A stretch of DNA of 64,000 bases from Providencia alcalifaciens. Lineage in GTDB: Bacteria; Pseudomonadota; Gammaproteobacteria; Enterobacterales; Enterobacteriaceae. The stretch is from positions 1 through 64,000 of the forward strand of contig NZ_OU659204.1 of NCBI RefSeq assembly GCF_915403165.1. The letters are read 5' to 3'. The number at the start of each line of letters is the position of its first letter. Position 1 is the first letter of the stretch. Under the pieces are notes generated by a model. The model was given only the letters and a program-made list of their open reading frames with translations. It did not search any database and had not been told where the DNA came from. Both the position numbers and the translations under genes were made by a program. Shown here in pieces: positions 37,940-48,384 of this stretch.

Positions 37940-38407
37940 TTAAGCCAATGCGGCATCAATCACCTGATAGACCTCATCGGCACTGGTGCAGCGGCGAATT
38001 TTATCGAGGTCAATCCCCGTTTCACTCTCTTCATCATCCAGTACTTGAGTCACTTCCATTAAGCCTTCCATATGTTCATCAGAAGAACTACCCGCAAGTG
38101 TAATAAGGACATCCACAGGCTCACTTTCCCCATCAAATACAATCGGTTCTTTTAATGTCACCAAGGCAAATGCGGTTTTTAAAACGCCATTTTCTGGGCG
38201 AGCATGAGGTAAGGCTAAATTAGGTGCAATACAGATATAAGGGCCTAACTCTTTGACGCTGCTAATAATGGCTTCATGGTAATCCGGCAAAATCGCCCCA
38301 GATGCGATGAGCATATCGGTGCCAATCTTAATCGCATCCTGCCAATTATCCGCTGAGGCATGTAATTTAATGGAGTTGTTATCCATTAGAGATTGTTTGA
38401 AACCCAT
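37940..38407 (-). CDS. ulaC: Ascorbate PTS IIA component
   Basis: UlaC is the EIIA phosphocarrier of the ascorbate phosphotransferase system. The phospho-histidine is H68 in LALPHARPENG, the motif of the fructose/mannitol-type IIA family. The product is 155 residues, matching E. coli UlaC (154). TAGGAG precedes the start. It follows the fused IIC-IIB gene by 66 bp. It receives phosphate from HPr and passes it to the IIB domain. Confidence 0.92.
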   Translation of the reverse strand: MGFKQSLMDNNSIKLHASADNWQDAIKIGTDMLIASGAILPDYHEAIISSVKELGPYICIAPNLALPHARPENGVLKTAFALVTLKEPIVFDGESEPVDVLITLAGSSSDEHMEGLMEVTQVLDDEESETGIDLDKIRRCTSADEVYQVIDAALA

Positions 38408-38473
38408 GGCATTGCTCTCCTATAGTCATGGATATTCATCACTGAATCCCCATGACAAATTTAGTTATTGGAT

Positions 38474-40246
38474 TTATTTCGACTCACTAAAGTTATTATG
38501 AATAATTGCCAGTAATTCATCGCCGAATGAGTTGGGATTTAACATATTCTGCACACCCAGTACGAATTTACCTTCCCCCGCATCCATTTCAGAAGAGAGA
38601 TGCTTGGAAGAAACAATAATGTCTGTATTCGCTAACTTTGATTTGTAATCAGAAACCGCGCAGGAATCCATCACATGAGGAATACCTTTACCTTCAAGGT
38701 ACTTAGCAATTTTCATTTTCATCATCATCGATGAACCTTGCCCATTACCACACACGGCGAGAATACTGACAGGTCTAGCACGCGTTAAAATAGGCTGTTC
38801 TGTTGCTTCAACTGACGTATTTTCAACACTCAGCTCCACTTGTGGCTCTGCTGCCGCAGCGGCTTGTGCATCTTCTTCCGCACGCAATCTTTTCGATGCA
38901 AAATACATGTAAACAAATGACAGTCCAATCAAGACAAAGAAGAAATATTTAGAGAAGGAAAGCCCCTGCATCACTGGTGGGAACACTAACGCCCAATCTG
39001 CCATACCCATCCAACCGCTAAAATCCGTTCCTTGCTGGCTAAATAATGAAATCGCCCATGCAGAGCCAACAACTTCAATGATCCCCATAACGAAACAGAT
39101 TTTCATGACTGCTTTCCAGCCACCGAAATGGTTGGCAAATACCCCAATTGTCGCGTTGGAGAAGAACATCGGGATAAAGCCGGGAATAATCATGATCGGG
39201 GAGCTTAATCCCAACATAATCAATACCGCAGTAAACTGCCCCAACGCCCCCCACATAAAGCCGAATACCATGGCATTTGGAGAGAAGGCGTAAATTGCCG
39301 CACAGTCAATGGCAAGTACTGCGTTAGGAATAACGCGCTCGGAAATCCCTTTAAACGCTTCAGAAAGCTCGGCAACAAACATCCGCACGCCGGTAACAAT
39401 AATCTGAATGGCAACCGCGAATTTCAAACCGGTTTCGAGAATATAGATGCTCCAATGGGTTTTCCCTGCCATTTCTTGCAAGTTAGTTAACCCAAAGGAA
39501 AGAAGAATGATGCCGAAGAAAACGGTCATTACAATCGCGGTGGCTGCGATACTATCATGGAAAATATGTAGCCATTTCGGTAGTTTAAGATTATCAACGC
39601 TATCGTTTTTATCACCGAGTTTATGGGCAATTTTAGTGGCAACCCATGATGCGACTTGCTGCTGGTGACCGATTGAAAACCCAGCTCCCCCCGTGACAGA
39701 TTCCGTTGGCTTAAACATAATATTGGATGAAATGCTCCAATACAGTGCCATGAGAACGGCTGAGTAAATAATGGTTTCCCACATGCTAGTACCCAGCACA
39801 AAATAGAATACCGCGATCAATCCCGCTTGCTGGAACATGATATGCCCCGTCAGCATAATGGTTCGGATCCCCGTGATACGGCGGAAAAGCACCAAAAGAA
39901 TATTAATCGCCAATGCAATCAACACAGTATACCCAACCCATGAATAGTTATCCCCCATGGTTTCCATGGTGGCCATCATTGAGGTATAAGGGTCAATAAC
40001 TGAACCGGTAATGTGATGATATTCTGACATTTTTGCAATGACAGGTTTGAAGCTTGAGACTAATGTATCGGCTCCCACTTGCACTAACATAAAGCCGACA
40101 ATCGTTTTTATGGTTCCTTTCAGGATGGTTGTGCCATCTCTCTTTAGAAGCCAGTAGCCAATCAATGTCACTAAACCCAGTAATAACGGGGCTTTGGTCA
40201 TCACTTGGCTGTAAAAAATATAGAATGAGTCATACAGAAAATCCAT
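38474..40246 (-). CDS. ulaA: Ascorbate PTS IIC-IIB fusion permease
   Basis: A 590-residue fusion of the membrane permease UlaA (IIC, about residues 1-455, some eleven hydrophobic segments) with UlaB (IIB, about 490-590). The IIB phosphocysteine is C499 in [18 protein letters not shown]. In E. coli UlaA and UlaB are separate proteins. An Ala/Glu-rich linker ([18 protein letters not shown]) joins the domains. It takes up L-ascorbate and releases L-ascorbate-6-P. An AGGGG ribosome-binding site precedes the ATG. The promoter lies in the gap shared with ulaR. Confidence 0.92.
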   Translation of the reverse strand: MDFLYDSFYIFYSQVMTKAPLLLGLVTLIGYWLLKRDGTTILKGTIKTIVGFMLVQVGADTLVSSFKPVIAKMSEYHHITGSVIDPYTSMMATMETMGDNYSWVGYTVLIALAINILLVLFRRITGIRTIMLTGHIMFQQAGLIAVFYFVLGTSMWETIIYSAVLMALYWSISSNIMFKPTESVTGGAGFSIGHQQQVASWVATKIAHKLGDKNDSVDNLKLPKWLHIFHDSIAATAIVMTVFFGIILLSFGLTNLQEMAGKTHWSIYILETGLKFAVAIQIIVTGVRMFVAELSEAFKGISERVIPNAVLAIDCAAIYAFSPNAMVFGFMWGALGQFTAVLIMLGLSSPIMIIPGFIPMFFSNATIGVFANHFGGWKAVMKICFVMGIIEVVGSAWAISLFSQQGTDFSGWMGMADWALVFPPVMQGLSFSKYFFFVLIGLSFVYMYFASKRLRAEEDAQAAAAAEPQVELSVENTSVEATEQPILTRARPVSILAVCGNGQGSSMMMKMKIAKYLEGKGIPHVMDSCAVSDYKSKLANTDIIVSSKHLSSEMDAGEGKFVLGVQNMLNPNSFGDELLAIIHNNFSESK

Positions 40247-40673
40247 ATTTTTACCCCTAAATCAAATTTAGTGTGAATTATTATCTTATTTAAAATTACA
40301 TTACCCTGATCACAGACAAGCATTCTCACGCTATAATCAAACAGTTCATCAATTCAATCACTCAAATACATTTTGTAATCATAAGTAATCACCAATTGCT
40401 CATTAATGATTATTTGAAGTGACACTTTTTGACTAGCAAAAAACCCTACATTTGTTGAGCCGATCACAACAAATATAGTAAAAATCAATATTTACATATA
40501 GTTAAAGAATTAAATTGGCTTGGGTAATTTTTGTATTTAGTGAGTTGACAATTTTCACCATGATCATATAGAATCAAATTCAATCATTTTGAGTCAAAAG
40601 TAGTCATGATACTGTGATTATAATAATCATCACTAAAGACGAAAAATGATTATACAGAAATAAGGCGCTACAC
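40247..40673. other. Divergent ulaA-ulaR regulatory region
   Basis: This 427-bp AT-rich gap has no gene that I can support and carries the divergent promoters. Besides the palindrome at 40615 it holds an inverted pair TCACTCAAATA (40358) and TATTTGAAGTGA (40411), and many AATCA/TGATT half-sites, as expected for UlaR operators. A TGATCACA near 40303 is only a half CRP site. Confidence 0.6.
40615..40629. promoter_or_regulatory. Palindromic candidate operator upstream of ulaR
   Basis: TGATTA-TAA-TAATCA is a perfect 6-bp-arm palindrome ending 44 bp before the ulaR start. It is a likely UlaR or autoregulatory site by position. Confidence 0.5.
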
Positions 40674-41429
40674 ATGAATGAGACACAAAGACATCATGAA
40701 ATATTGTCTTTATTGAAAGAAAATCAAATCATTAACGTATCTTTTATTACAAAACATTTTGATATCTCGCCCGCAACAGCTCGTCGAGATATCGCCAAAC
40801 TGGATGAGCAAGGCAAACTCAAAAAAATACGTAATGGTGCAGAGCGCATTGAAGAAAAAAGACTCAGATGGTCACCGCTGAATATCAACTGTACCGACCA
40901 TTATGAAGAAAAGTCACAAATCGCCATGAAAGCGGCAGAACTTTGCCAACCGGGAGATAGCGCCGTTATCAACTGTGGATCCACTGCATTTTTGCTAGGA
41001 CAGCAACTGTGTGGAAAAGGGGTTCAGATAGTGACGAACTATTTCCCCCTCGCCAGCTACTTGATTGAAGAAGAGCATGAAGATGTGATTCTAATTGGCG
41101 GGCAATATAACCGAACACAAGGTATTTTCCTCAATCCTGCATTAAGCACATTGATGGGATATGCCGGTAACTGGATGTTTACTTCAGGGAAAGGTTTAAC
41201 CGAAACAGGGCTGTACAAAACAGATATGCTGACTGCGGTCGCAGAGCAACAGATGCTAGATCGTATTGATAAATTGGTTGTCGTTGTGGATAGCTCAAAA
41301 GTTGGAAGTCGAACGGGCATGCTATTTTGCCCTGCCGAAAAAATTGACTATCTCATCACTGGTAAGAACGCCGACCCCAAAATTATCAAAACCATCGAAG
41401 CTCAAGGCACGCAAGTCATCCTTGTATAA
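40674..41429 (+). CDS. ulaR: DeoR-family ascorbate regulon repressor
   Basis: A 251-residue DeoR-type repressor has an N-terminal helix-turn-helix, ISPATARRDIAKLDEQGKLKKIRNGAE, and the C-terminal sugar-phosphate-sensing domain with CGSTAFLLGQQLCGKGVQIVTN and VVVDSSKVGSRTGMLF. It matches E. coli UlaR (251 residues), which releases DNA on binding L-ascorbate-6-P. It is divergent from ulaA and followed by ulaG in the same direction, 115 bp downstream. Confidence 0.9.
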   Translation: MNETQRHHEILSLLKENQIINVSFITKHFDISPATARRDIAKLDEQGKLKKIRNGAERIEEKRLRWSPLNINCTDHYEEKSQIAMKAAELCQPGDSAVINCGSTAFLLGQQLCGKGVQIVTNYFPLASYLIEEEHEDVILIGGQYNRTQGIFLNPALSTLMGYAGNWMFTSGKGLTETGLYKTDMLTAVAEQQMLDRIDKLVVVVDSSKVGSRTGMLFCPAEKIDYLITGKNADPKIIKTIEAQGTQVILV

Positions 41430-41477
41430 TTAGATTAACTATCTAATTCAACGAATTAACAAATTTATTCTGTATTT

Positions 41478-41501
41478 CGCCTTATTTTCATGAATAAGGC
41501 G
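41478..41501 (+). repeat. Inverted repeat between ulaR and ulaG
   Basis: A perfect 9-bp stem (CGCCTTATT / AATAAGGCG) with loop TTCATG, without a T run downstream. It could be an mRNA hairpin or an operator for ulaG. Confidence 0.5.
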
Positions 41502-41505
41502 CTAA

Positions 41506-42612
<1,107 letters not shown>

Positions 42613-42643
42613 GATTTTTTACATCGTTTTATTGCGCTTTTTC

Positions 42644-42675
42644 GACCTGATAATCAACATTATCAGGTCTTTTTT
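42644..42675 (+). terminator. Terminator of ulaG
   Basis: A perfect 11-bp stem (GACCTGATAAT / ATTATCAGGTC) with loop CAAC is followed by six T. Confidence 0.93.
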
Positions 42676-42711
42676 GATCAAAAACCGTCCTAAAAAATAT
42701 TTTCAATTCCC

Positions 42712-42738
42712 TGCATCCAAATTCATGTCCTTGTCGTC
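42712..42738 (+). promoter_or_regulatory. Candidate ECF-sigma promoter
   Basis: TGCATCC (42712-42718) and CGTC (42735-42738) are separated by 16 bp, a typical ECF -35/-10 layout. It lies 35 bp upstream of the secreted-repeat gene start, whose operon encodes an ECF sigma factor. Autoregulation would be expected. Confidence 0.6.
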
Positions 42739-42773
42739 TCTCTTATTGAAACCCATACAACAAGGAAATAATA

Positions 42774-43460
42774 ATGAACATTCGCATCGCAGCCACACTG
42801 TTAAGCCTGTTTGCCTTCTCGGCAGCAGCCTCCGATATTTCAACTAAACAAACCACGCTAGGTCAGGTTTACACCAATAACCAAGGTATGACACTCTATT
42901 ACTTTGATAATGATAAACCCGATCAATCCGTTTGCTATGATGATTGCGCCAAACTCTGGCCACCATTATTAGTGAGCGATGAAACGTCATCCCTGCCTGG
43001 TTTAAATAAAATCCAACGTAAAGATGGCAAAATGCAGTGGGCAATGAACCACCAGCCTCTCTATTTGTGGAGTAAAGATCAAAAACCCGGTGATATTACT
43101 GGTGCAGGCATTAAAAATATTTGGTCAATTGCTCGAGCTGACAGCATACCCATCAATGTATATAGCACCGATAGCGGTAAGGTTTTAACCAATAAAGCGA
43201 AGATGTCGCTCTATACCTTCACTAAAGACAGTGATGGACTATCATCATGTAATGGTGATTGCGCGATTAAGTGGCCACCATTAGCGGCACAACAAGGTGA
43301 TGTATCCAGTGCTCCATTTAGCGTTGTCTCTCGCCAAGATGGTACCTATCAATGGGCTTACCAAGGCAAGCCATTGTATACATGGATAAACGATCAGAAA
43401 CCGGGCGATATCACTGGCGATAAAGTGGCAAATGCTTGGAACTTGGTTGTTTTGCCATAA
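42774..43460 (+). CDS. Secreted protein with two COG4315-type repeats
   Basis: A 228-residue exported protein. The signal peptide MNIRIAATLLSLFAFSAAAS is visible and likely cleaved around residue 19-20. The mature part has two copies of a ~100-residue module, each with YYFDNDKPDQSVCYDDC / LYTFTKDSDGLSSCNGDC followed by WPPL, and a later PLYLWSKDQKPGDITG / PLYTWINDQKPGDITG. Each module has a CxxxC pair, so disulfides or metal/haem contacts are possible. The family (secreted repeat, lipoprotein-like) has no settled function. It heads an operon with sigma and anti-sigma genes. AAGGA precedes the ATG. Confidence 0.83.
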   Translation: MNIRIAATLLSLFAFSAAASDISTKQTTLGQVYTNNQGMTLYYFDNDKPDQSVCYDDCAKLWPPLLVSDETSSLPGLNKIQRKDGKMQWAMNHQPLYLWSKDQKPGDITGAGIKNIWSIARADSIPINVYSTDSGKVLTNKAKMSLYTFTKDSDGLSSCNGDCAIKWPPLAAQQGDVSSAPFSVVSRQDGTYQWAYQGKPLYTWINDQKPGDITGDKVANAWNLVVLP

Positions 43461-43475
43461 CGTTATGAGGTGAAC

Positions 43476-44000
43476 GTGAGCGAAGAAAGCAATGAGCTAG
43501 AAACGTTATTTTCGCAGATAAAACTGGGAGATCAGCACGCTTTTGAGCGATTTTATGGTCTAACAAATCGTAAATTATATGGGCTGTTGGTCAATATCGT
43601 CGCCGATCGTGACATAGCGGCGGATCTTTTGCATGAAGGATATCTCAAGATCTGGTTCTCTGCATCGAGCCATTATGTGATATCGCCTTGGGCATGGAGC
43701 TGTCAGTTAATGCGTAATTTAGCGATAGATCATGTTAGAAAACAAGGGCGAATGCCGAAGTTCGAAAATATAGATCTCTCCCCAGAGATTGCTATTGATG
43801 ACCCTGTACCTGAAGCTTCACAAAAGCTTGACCGTTGTTTTCTCGCGCTCACGACTGAAAAACAGCAAGCCATAAAGCTTGCTTATATTCATGGTTATTC
43901 TCATGAAGAAATCGTCAAGCGCCTTGCTCACCCTCTAGGCACTATCAAATCATGGATACGACGAGGCTTAAAGGAGCTAAAACAATGCATAAGCGCCTAA
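43476..44000 (+). CDS. ECF-family RNA polymerase sigma factor
   Basis: A 174-residue sigma-70-type ECF factor. Region 2 is visible as AADLLHEGYLKIWFSAS and WSCQLMRNLAIDHVRKQGR, and region 4 as IKLAYIHGYSHEEIVKRLAHPLGTIKSWIRRGLKELKQ, with the helix-turn-helix. I prefer the GTG at 43476 because GAGG lies five bases upstream; a GTG two codons earlier lacks that. It follows the secreted-repeat gene by 15 bp and overlaps the anti-sigma gene by 16 bp. Likely target: the promoter at 42712. Confidence 0.88.
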   Translation: MSEESNELETLFSQIKLGDQHAFERFYGLTNRKLYGLLVNIVADRDIAADLLHEGYLKIWFSASSHYVISPWAWSCQLMRNLAIDHVRKQGRMPKFENIDLSPEIAIDDPVPEASQKLDRCFLALTTEKQQAIKLAYIHGYSHEEIVKRLAHPLGTIKSWIRRGLKELKQCISA

Positions 44001-44707
44001 CACCACTTCGTTATAGCAACCCAGCCATACGCGAACATTTGGTGAGCCAGTACGTGCTCGGCACATTATCAACCAACGCCAGAAAGCGCTTAGAATCCTT
44101 GATGGCTAACGATACCTCTTGGGCTGAATTAGTCGTACAGTGGCATGCATACCTTTATAGGCTAGAACCAATGGCAGTAGATAAGCCACCATCATGGGTA
44201 TGGAAAGATATCGAATCAGTGATCAGTAAAAAAGAAAAAATGCCTTTTTATCACCATATTTGGCGATATAAATGGTCACTCATCCCATGGGGGTGTTCTC
44301 TCTTTTTGTTCGTGTTTTCCAGCATGATGTTACTACAACCAACCCCTCAAGTTGCTACGCCGAGCTATATCGCTACCATGTCATCTCAAGAGAGAAATGA
44401 CCATTTTGTACTGATGGCATACAAAGGGAATAAACCCGGAAAATCACGCCTTCAATTGGAATGGAACAGCCAATATCCATTACCAGAAAGTCATCTGGAA
44501 AATGCGATGATTTGGGCTAAGGACAAGGTAACAGGGGAAATTTCACTACTGGGACGTTTTGATGAATTGCAGTCCACTCGCTTACTCACCCCAACCGAGT
44601 GGAAAATGATCAAAAACAGTAGCGAGATTTTGATCACCGAAAATAGTGAGCCTAACAGCACGGTTTTGTTTAAAGGGGCATGCATAGAGTTACTAAGCTC
44701 CTCTTAA
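43985..44707 (+). CDS. Membrane-bound anti-sigma factor (RskA-like)
   Basis: This 240-residue protein has a cytoplasmic N-terminal helical part (REHLVSQYVLGTLSTNARKRLESLM, typical of the anti-sigma-binding region), one transmembrane helix around residues 95-113 (WGCSLFLFVFSSMMLL), and a periplasmic RskA-type C-terminal domain. The ATG is preceded by AAGGAG within the sigma gene, so overlap and coupling fix this start over an upstream ATG. It should hold the sigma factor inactive until an envelope signal arrives. The signal is unknown. Confidence 0.83.
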   Translation: MHKRLTPLRYSNPAIREHLVSQYVLGTLSTNARKRLESLMANDTSWAELVVQWHAYLYRLEPMAVDKPPSWVWKDIESVISKKEKMPFYHHIWRYKWSLIPWGCSLFLFVFSSMMLLQPTPQVATPSYIATMSSQERNDHFVLMAYKGNKPGKSRLQLEWNSQYPLPESHLENAMIWAKDKVTGEISLLGRFDELQSTRLLTPTEWKMIKNSSEILITENSEPNSTVLFKGACIELLSSS

Positions 44708-44725
44708 TACTGCCATGCTTCATTG

Positions 44726-44762
44726 AAAAAGGTCGGCATTGTAAAAAATGCCGACCTTTTTT
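44726..44762. terminator. Bidirectional terminator between anti-sigma and SLC13 genes
   Basis: A 15-bp stem (AAAAAGGTCGGCATT / AATGCCGACCTTTTT) forms a strong hairpin with T tracts both ways. Confidence 0.92.
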
Positions 44763-44764
44763 CA

Positions 44765-46060
44765 CTAAGGGATCACACCCAATAATTTAAACCAGAAATA
44801 ATCCAGCGGCACCAAGAGGAAAAAGGTCAAAATAAACAAAATCAGACACAGCCTTACGCCATCCATTAAAGGCACTTTGCCCATTCCCATCGCGACAACA
44901 ATCGGAGACGCTTGATAAGGCAATAAGGGTGTCGAATAACCGATGACTTGTACCATGAGAACCGCAATTAGCGGTAAGCCCGTGGCATTAGAGAGAGATT
45001 CCGCTAACGGGGTATACAGTGCTGGAACGCCGTTTGCCGTCACCACAAAGTTTAATCCACTGGTCAGTCCTACTAAGCTACCAAAATCCATGAATGGGCT
45101 ATTTGGATCAAGTGGCAGCAACTTTTGTAAGTAAGTACCAACCACCATTCCAACATTGGAATAACTCACCAATGTTGCTAGGCTCAAAATCCCTGCGACA
45201 TAAATACAGGTGCGGATATTCACGGCTTTAACAAACTCGTCATTGGTGACAAAACCGACTTTAGGCAGTAAACAGAAACATGCCGCGACTAATCCCACCC
45301 ATGCCGGTGAAATGCCGTGAGTGGTATCCGTGATCCAGAAAAGCAACGTAACCGCCAGCACAATACCGAGCTTTTTCTCATCGCGGCTCATCGGCGGTAA
45401 GGTTTTTTGCTCAACCACCTGCTGCAATTTGGCAGGAAACAGAAAATAGATACATAGCACCACCATCGTGCCTTTAATCAGCCCTAAGATTGGCATATGC
45501 AGAAACAGGTAATTCAAGTAGGAAAGTTTAAGGTGATAAGTGGTTTCTATCGCCCCCGCCATGACGAGGTTGGGAACGTTCGCAGGCAGTACAGTTGCAG
45601 AAAGTTGGAAGGTACCGAAACCGACCGCCAGCGCTAACCCGATACGCCCTCGGCTGCCACTTTCTAGCCCAACTTTATCCGCAATTGCCATTACAATCGG
45701 CATCAGTAACGCAATTCGCCCCATATTCGACGGCATAATAAATGCCAATCCATAGGCGAGGAGCACTACGCCAATGATCAATGTGAGCCACGATTTGGTG
45801 AAACGCCCTGAGATATGCTGAGCAATACGTTCCGCCAGCCCCACTTTATTGATGGCAAACCCAAGGATAAAGCCGCTTAAAACTAACCAAAATGCTTCTG
45901 AGGTAAACCCTGAGAAAATCACATTGGTTGGTGCTAAATGTAAGCATGCTGCTGCCGCTAAAAACAGTAATGCGACCAAATACTCCGGTAATTTTCCTGT
46001 CGCCCAAAACCCTATCGTGATTGCGATGACAACCGCACTCAACCATTCAATATCTGCCAT
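44765..46060 (-). CDS. SLC13/DASS-family anion transporter
   Basis: A 431-residue membrane protein has about 11-12 hydrophobic segments. The pattern of two repeats with hairpins, e.g. FIMPSNMGRIALLMPIVMAIAD and VVTANGVPALYTPLAESLSNATG, fits the divalent anion:Na+ symporter (DASS) family, where SNT-type motifs hold sodium and the carboxylate; here the first reads PSNMGR. Substrates in the family are dicarboxylates, citrate or sulfate; which applies here cannot be told. It is monocistronic, with a terminator at 44726. Confidence 0.75.
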   Translation of the reverse strand: MADIEWLSAVVIAITIGFWATGKLPEYLVALLFLAAAACLHLAPTNVIFSGFTSEAFWLVLSGFILGFAINKVGLAERIAQHISGRFTKSWLTLIIGVVLLAYGLAFIMPSNMGRIALLMPIVMAIADKVGLESGSRGRIGLALAVGFGTFQLSATVLPANVPNLVMAGAIETTYHLKLSYLNYLFLHMPILGLIKGTMVVLCIYFLFPAKLQQVVEQKTLPPMSRDEKKLGIVLAVTLLFWITDTTHGISPAWVGLVAACFCLLPKVGFVTNDEFVKAVNIRTCIYVAGILSLATLVSYSNVGMVVGTYLQKLLPLDPNSPFMDFGSLVGLTSGLNFVVTANGVPALYTPLAESLSNATGLPLIAVLMVQVIGYSTPLLPYQASPIVVAMGMGKVPLMDGVRLCLILFILTFFLLVPLDYFWFKLLGVIP

Positions 46061-46234
46061 CCCCGTCGCCTTCTACTGATTTTTATTGTTGTTTATTATT
46101 GCTCAATACTGCATCAAGAAAATTAAGTATACGTGAAATCGATAGCGAATAGATGCATGCAAAAGCAACTAATTAGCATCGGATTGTTATAGTTCAGCGA
46201 GGAAATTTTAATGGCGAATAAGAATAAAGGGGCA

Positions 46235-46270
46235 ATAAAAAGCCGGTGTACTTTTACAGGACACCGGCTG
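46235..46270 (-). terminator. Terminator of glmS
   Basis: Read leftwards, a 9-bp stem (AGCCGGTGT / ACACCGGCT) is followed by TTTTTATTG. It lies just past the glmS stop. Confidence 0.88.
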
Positions 46271-46291
46271 GATTTTTAAATCAGAGTGCGA

Positions 46292-48124
46292 TTACTCAAC
46301 AGTCACTGATTTTGCCAAGTTACGCGGCTGATCGACATCAGTCCCTTTGATTAACGCAACATGGTAAGACAGTAACTGCAGTGGCACAGTGTAGAAAATT
46401 GGGGCAATCAGCTCTTCCACATGCGGCAGAGAAATAATTTTCATATTTTCACTTGCCACAAAGCCAGCATCTTGGTCAGCGAACACATACAGTAAACCGC
46501 CACGAGCGCGAACTTCTTCAATGTTAGATTTCAACTTCTCTAACAGTTCGTTGTTCGGTGCGATGATGATCACTGGCATATCCGCATCAATTAATGCTAA
46601 TGGGCCATGTTTTAATTCGCCTGCCGCATACGCTTCGGCGTGGATATACGAAATCTCTTTCAGTTTCAGTGCGCCTTCAACAGCGATAGGGAACTGATCA
46701 CCACGACCTAAGAACAGCGCGTGGTTTTTGTCTGAGAAATCTTCAGCTAACGCTTCAATCACTTTGTCTTGAGACAGCATGCTTTCAATGCGAGCAGGCA
46801 GTGCGTGAAGTGCATGAGCAATGCGCTCTTCCAGTTCTGGGTTCGCCCCTTTCAGGCGTCCCATATACGCCACAAGCATCAACAATACCGTTAACTGGGT
46901 TGTGAATGCTTTAGTGGAGGCAACGCCAATTTCAGCACCCGCTTTAGTCATCAGCGAAAACTCAGATTCGCGGACTAATGAAGATGCGCCAACGTTACAA
47001 ATCGCTAGAGACGTTAAGTAACCCAGTTCTTTAGACAAGCGCAGAGCAGCTAAGGTATCCGCCGTTTCCCCTGATTGGGAAATGGTGATCATCAAGCTGC
47101 CTTTACGGTGTGCTGGTTTGCGGTAACGGTATTCAGACGCAATTTCCACGTCACAAGGGATACCCGCCAGTGATTCAAACCAGTAACGCGCAACCATACC
47201 TGCGTTGTACGAAGTTCCGCAGGCGACGATTTGGATATGGTCAACTTTAGACAGTATTTCGCTGGCTTTCGGACCTAATTCGCTCAGGTCAATACCATTG
47301 TCTTGGTTAAAACGCCCTTCAAGAGTGTTTTTAATCGCCATCGGCTGTTCATAGATCTCTTTTTGCATGTAATGGCGGTATGCGCCTTTATCACCTGCAT
47401 CGTATTGAACATTCGATTCGATTTGCTCACGTTCAACTGGTGCGCCTTGCTTATCAAAAATACGCACAGTGCGACGAGTAACTTCCGCAATATCCCCTTC
47501 TTCGAGGTAGATAAAACGACGAGTCACAGGCAATAATGCCAGTTGGTCAGAAGCTAAGAAGTTTTCACCAACACCCAGACCGATAACCAACGGGCTACCA
47601 GAGCGTGCTGCGACTAATAATTCTGGGTTGCGGCTATCCATAATCACGGTGCCATAAGCGCCACGTAATTGCGGGATCACGCGCTGAACCACTTCCAGTA
47701 ATGTGCCGCCTTGCTGCTGTTCATGATGAACAAGGTGCGCAATCACTTCAGTGTCAGTGTCTGAACTAAAGATATAGCCAAGTTTTTTCAGCTCTTCTTT
47801 CAGTTCTAAATAGTTCTCGATAATTCCGTTATGAACAACGGCAATGTAGCCCGAGGTATGAGGGTGAGCGTTACGCTCGCTTGGAATACCATGAGTCGCC
47901 CAGCGGGTATGCGCGATACCTGTTCCGCCAGAAACAGGATGTTTTTCTGCTTCTTCCGCCAGCATTTGTACTTTGCCGACTTCACGTAAGCGTTGCAGAT
48001 GACCTTCATGATCAACCACCGCCATACCCGCAGAGTCATAACCACGGTATTCTAAACGGCGAAGACCTTCTAACAGAATTTCCGCGATATCACGTTGTGC
48101 GACAGCACCAACAATTCCACACAT
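46292..48124 (-). CDS. glmS: Glutamine-fructose-6-phosphate aminotransferase
   Basis: GlmS makes glucosamine-6-P from fructose-6-P and glutamine, the first step to UDP-GlcNAc. The N-terminus [20 protein letters not shown] carries the catalytic Cys after the Met. The glutaminase domain is followed by two SIS sugar-isomerase domains ([35 protein letters not shown]), ending [15 protein letters not shown]. The length of 610 (E. coli 609) is normal. It lies 260 bp downstream of glmU in the same direction. In E. coli the GlmZ small RNA activates glmS from the leader; a similar role here is likely but I cannot verify a pairing site. Confidence 0.97.
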   Translation of the reverse strand: MCGIVGAVAQRDIAEILLEGLRRLEYRGYDSAGMAVVDHEGHLQRLREVGKVQMLAEEAEKHPVSGGTGIAHTRWATHGIPSERNAHPHTSGYIAVVHNGIIENYLELKEELKKLGYIFSSDTDTEVIAHLVHHEQQQGGTLLEVVQRVIPQLRGAYGTVIMDSRNPELLVAARSGSPLVIGLGVGENFLASDQLALLPVTRRFIYLEEGDIAEVTRRTVRIFDKQGAPVEREQIESNVQYDAGDKGAYRHYMQKEIYEQPMAIKNTLEGRFNQDNGIDLSELGPKASEILSKVDHIQIVACGTSYNAGMVARYWFESLAGIPCDVEIASEYRYRKPAHRKGSLMITISQSGETADTLAALRLSKELGYLTSLAICNVGASSLVRESEFSLMTKAGAEIGVASTKAFTTQLTVLLMLVAYMGRLKGANPELEERIAHALHALPARIESMLSQDKVIEALAEDFSDKNHALFLGRGDQFPIAVEGALKLKEISYIHAEAYAAGELKHGPLALIDADMPVIIIAPNNELLEKLKSNIEEVRARGGLLYVFADQDAGFVASENMKIISLPHVEELIAPIFYTVPLQLLSYHVALIKGTDVDQPRNLAKSVTVE

Positions 48125-48335
48125 ATTAAGTTATTCCTAAATAAAGGGGATTTCCCTTCTTATTGTCGCAACCTGATTATTGTTCAGCTTTCGCTGTCCC
48201 CCAGCCTTGTAGAAACGGGGAATTTTATTGTTTTATTTGTTTGCTACTTTGTAGCGATTTTTATATAAAAAAATACTGACCGACATTGCTTAGACTGCTA
48301 ATTCTTAGATAACTAATTCGTTCATAGCTAATCAT

Positions 48336-48359
48336 AGGAGAGACTTGAATATCTCTCCT
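48336..48359 (-). repeat. Hairpin between glmU and glmS
   Basis: An 8-bp stem AGGAGAGA / TCTCTCCT with an 8-base loop is located 26 bp past the glmU stop and has no T tract. It may mark an mRNA processing site of a glmUS transcript, known in E. coli, rather than a terminator. Confidence 0.5.
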
Positions 48360-48384
48360 CTCTATTTACTTATGTTTTATTTAC

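Noticed and set aside
40303..40320. CRP site before ulaA
   Set aside because: Only one half-site (TGATCACA) fits; the other half has three of five matches at best.
48125..48260. glmS ribozyme
   Set aside because: The glmS leader lacks the conserved ribozyme core; Gram-negative enterobacteria use GlmY/GlmZ instead.
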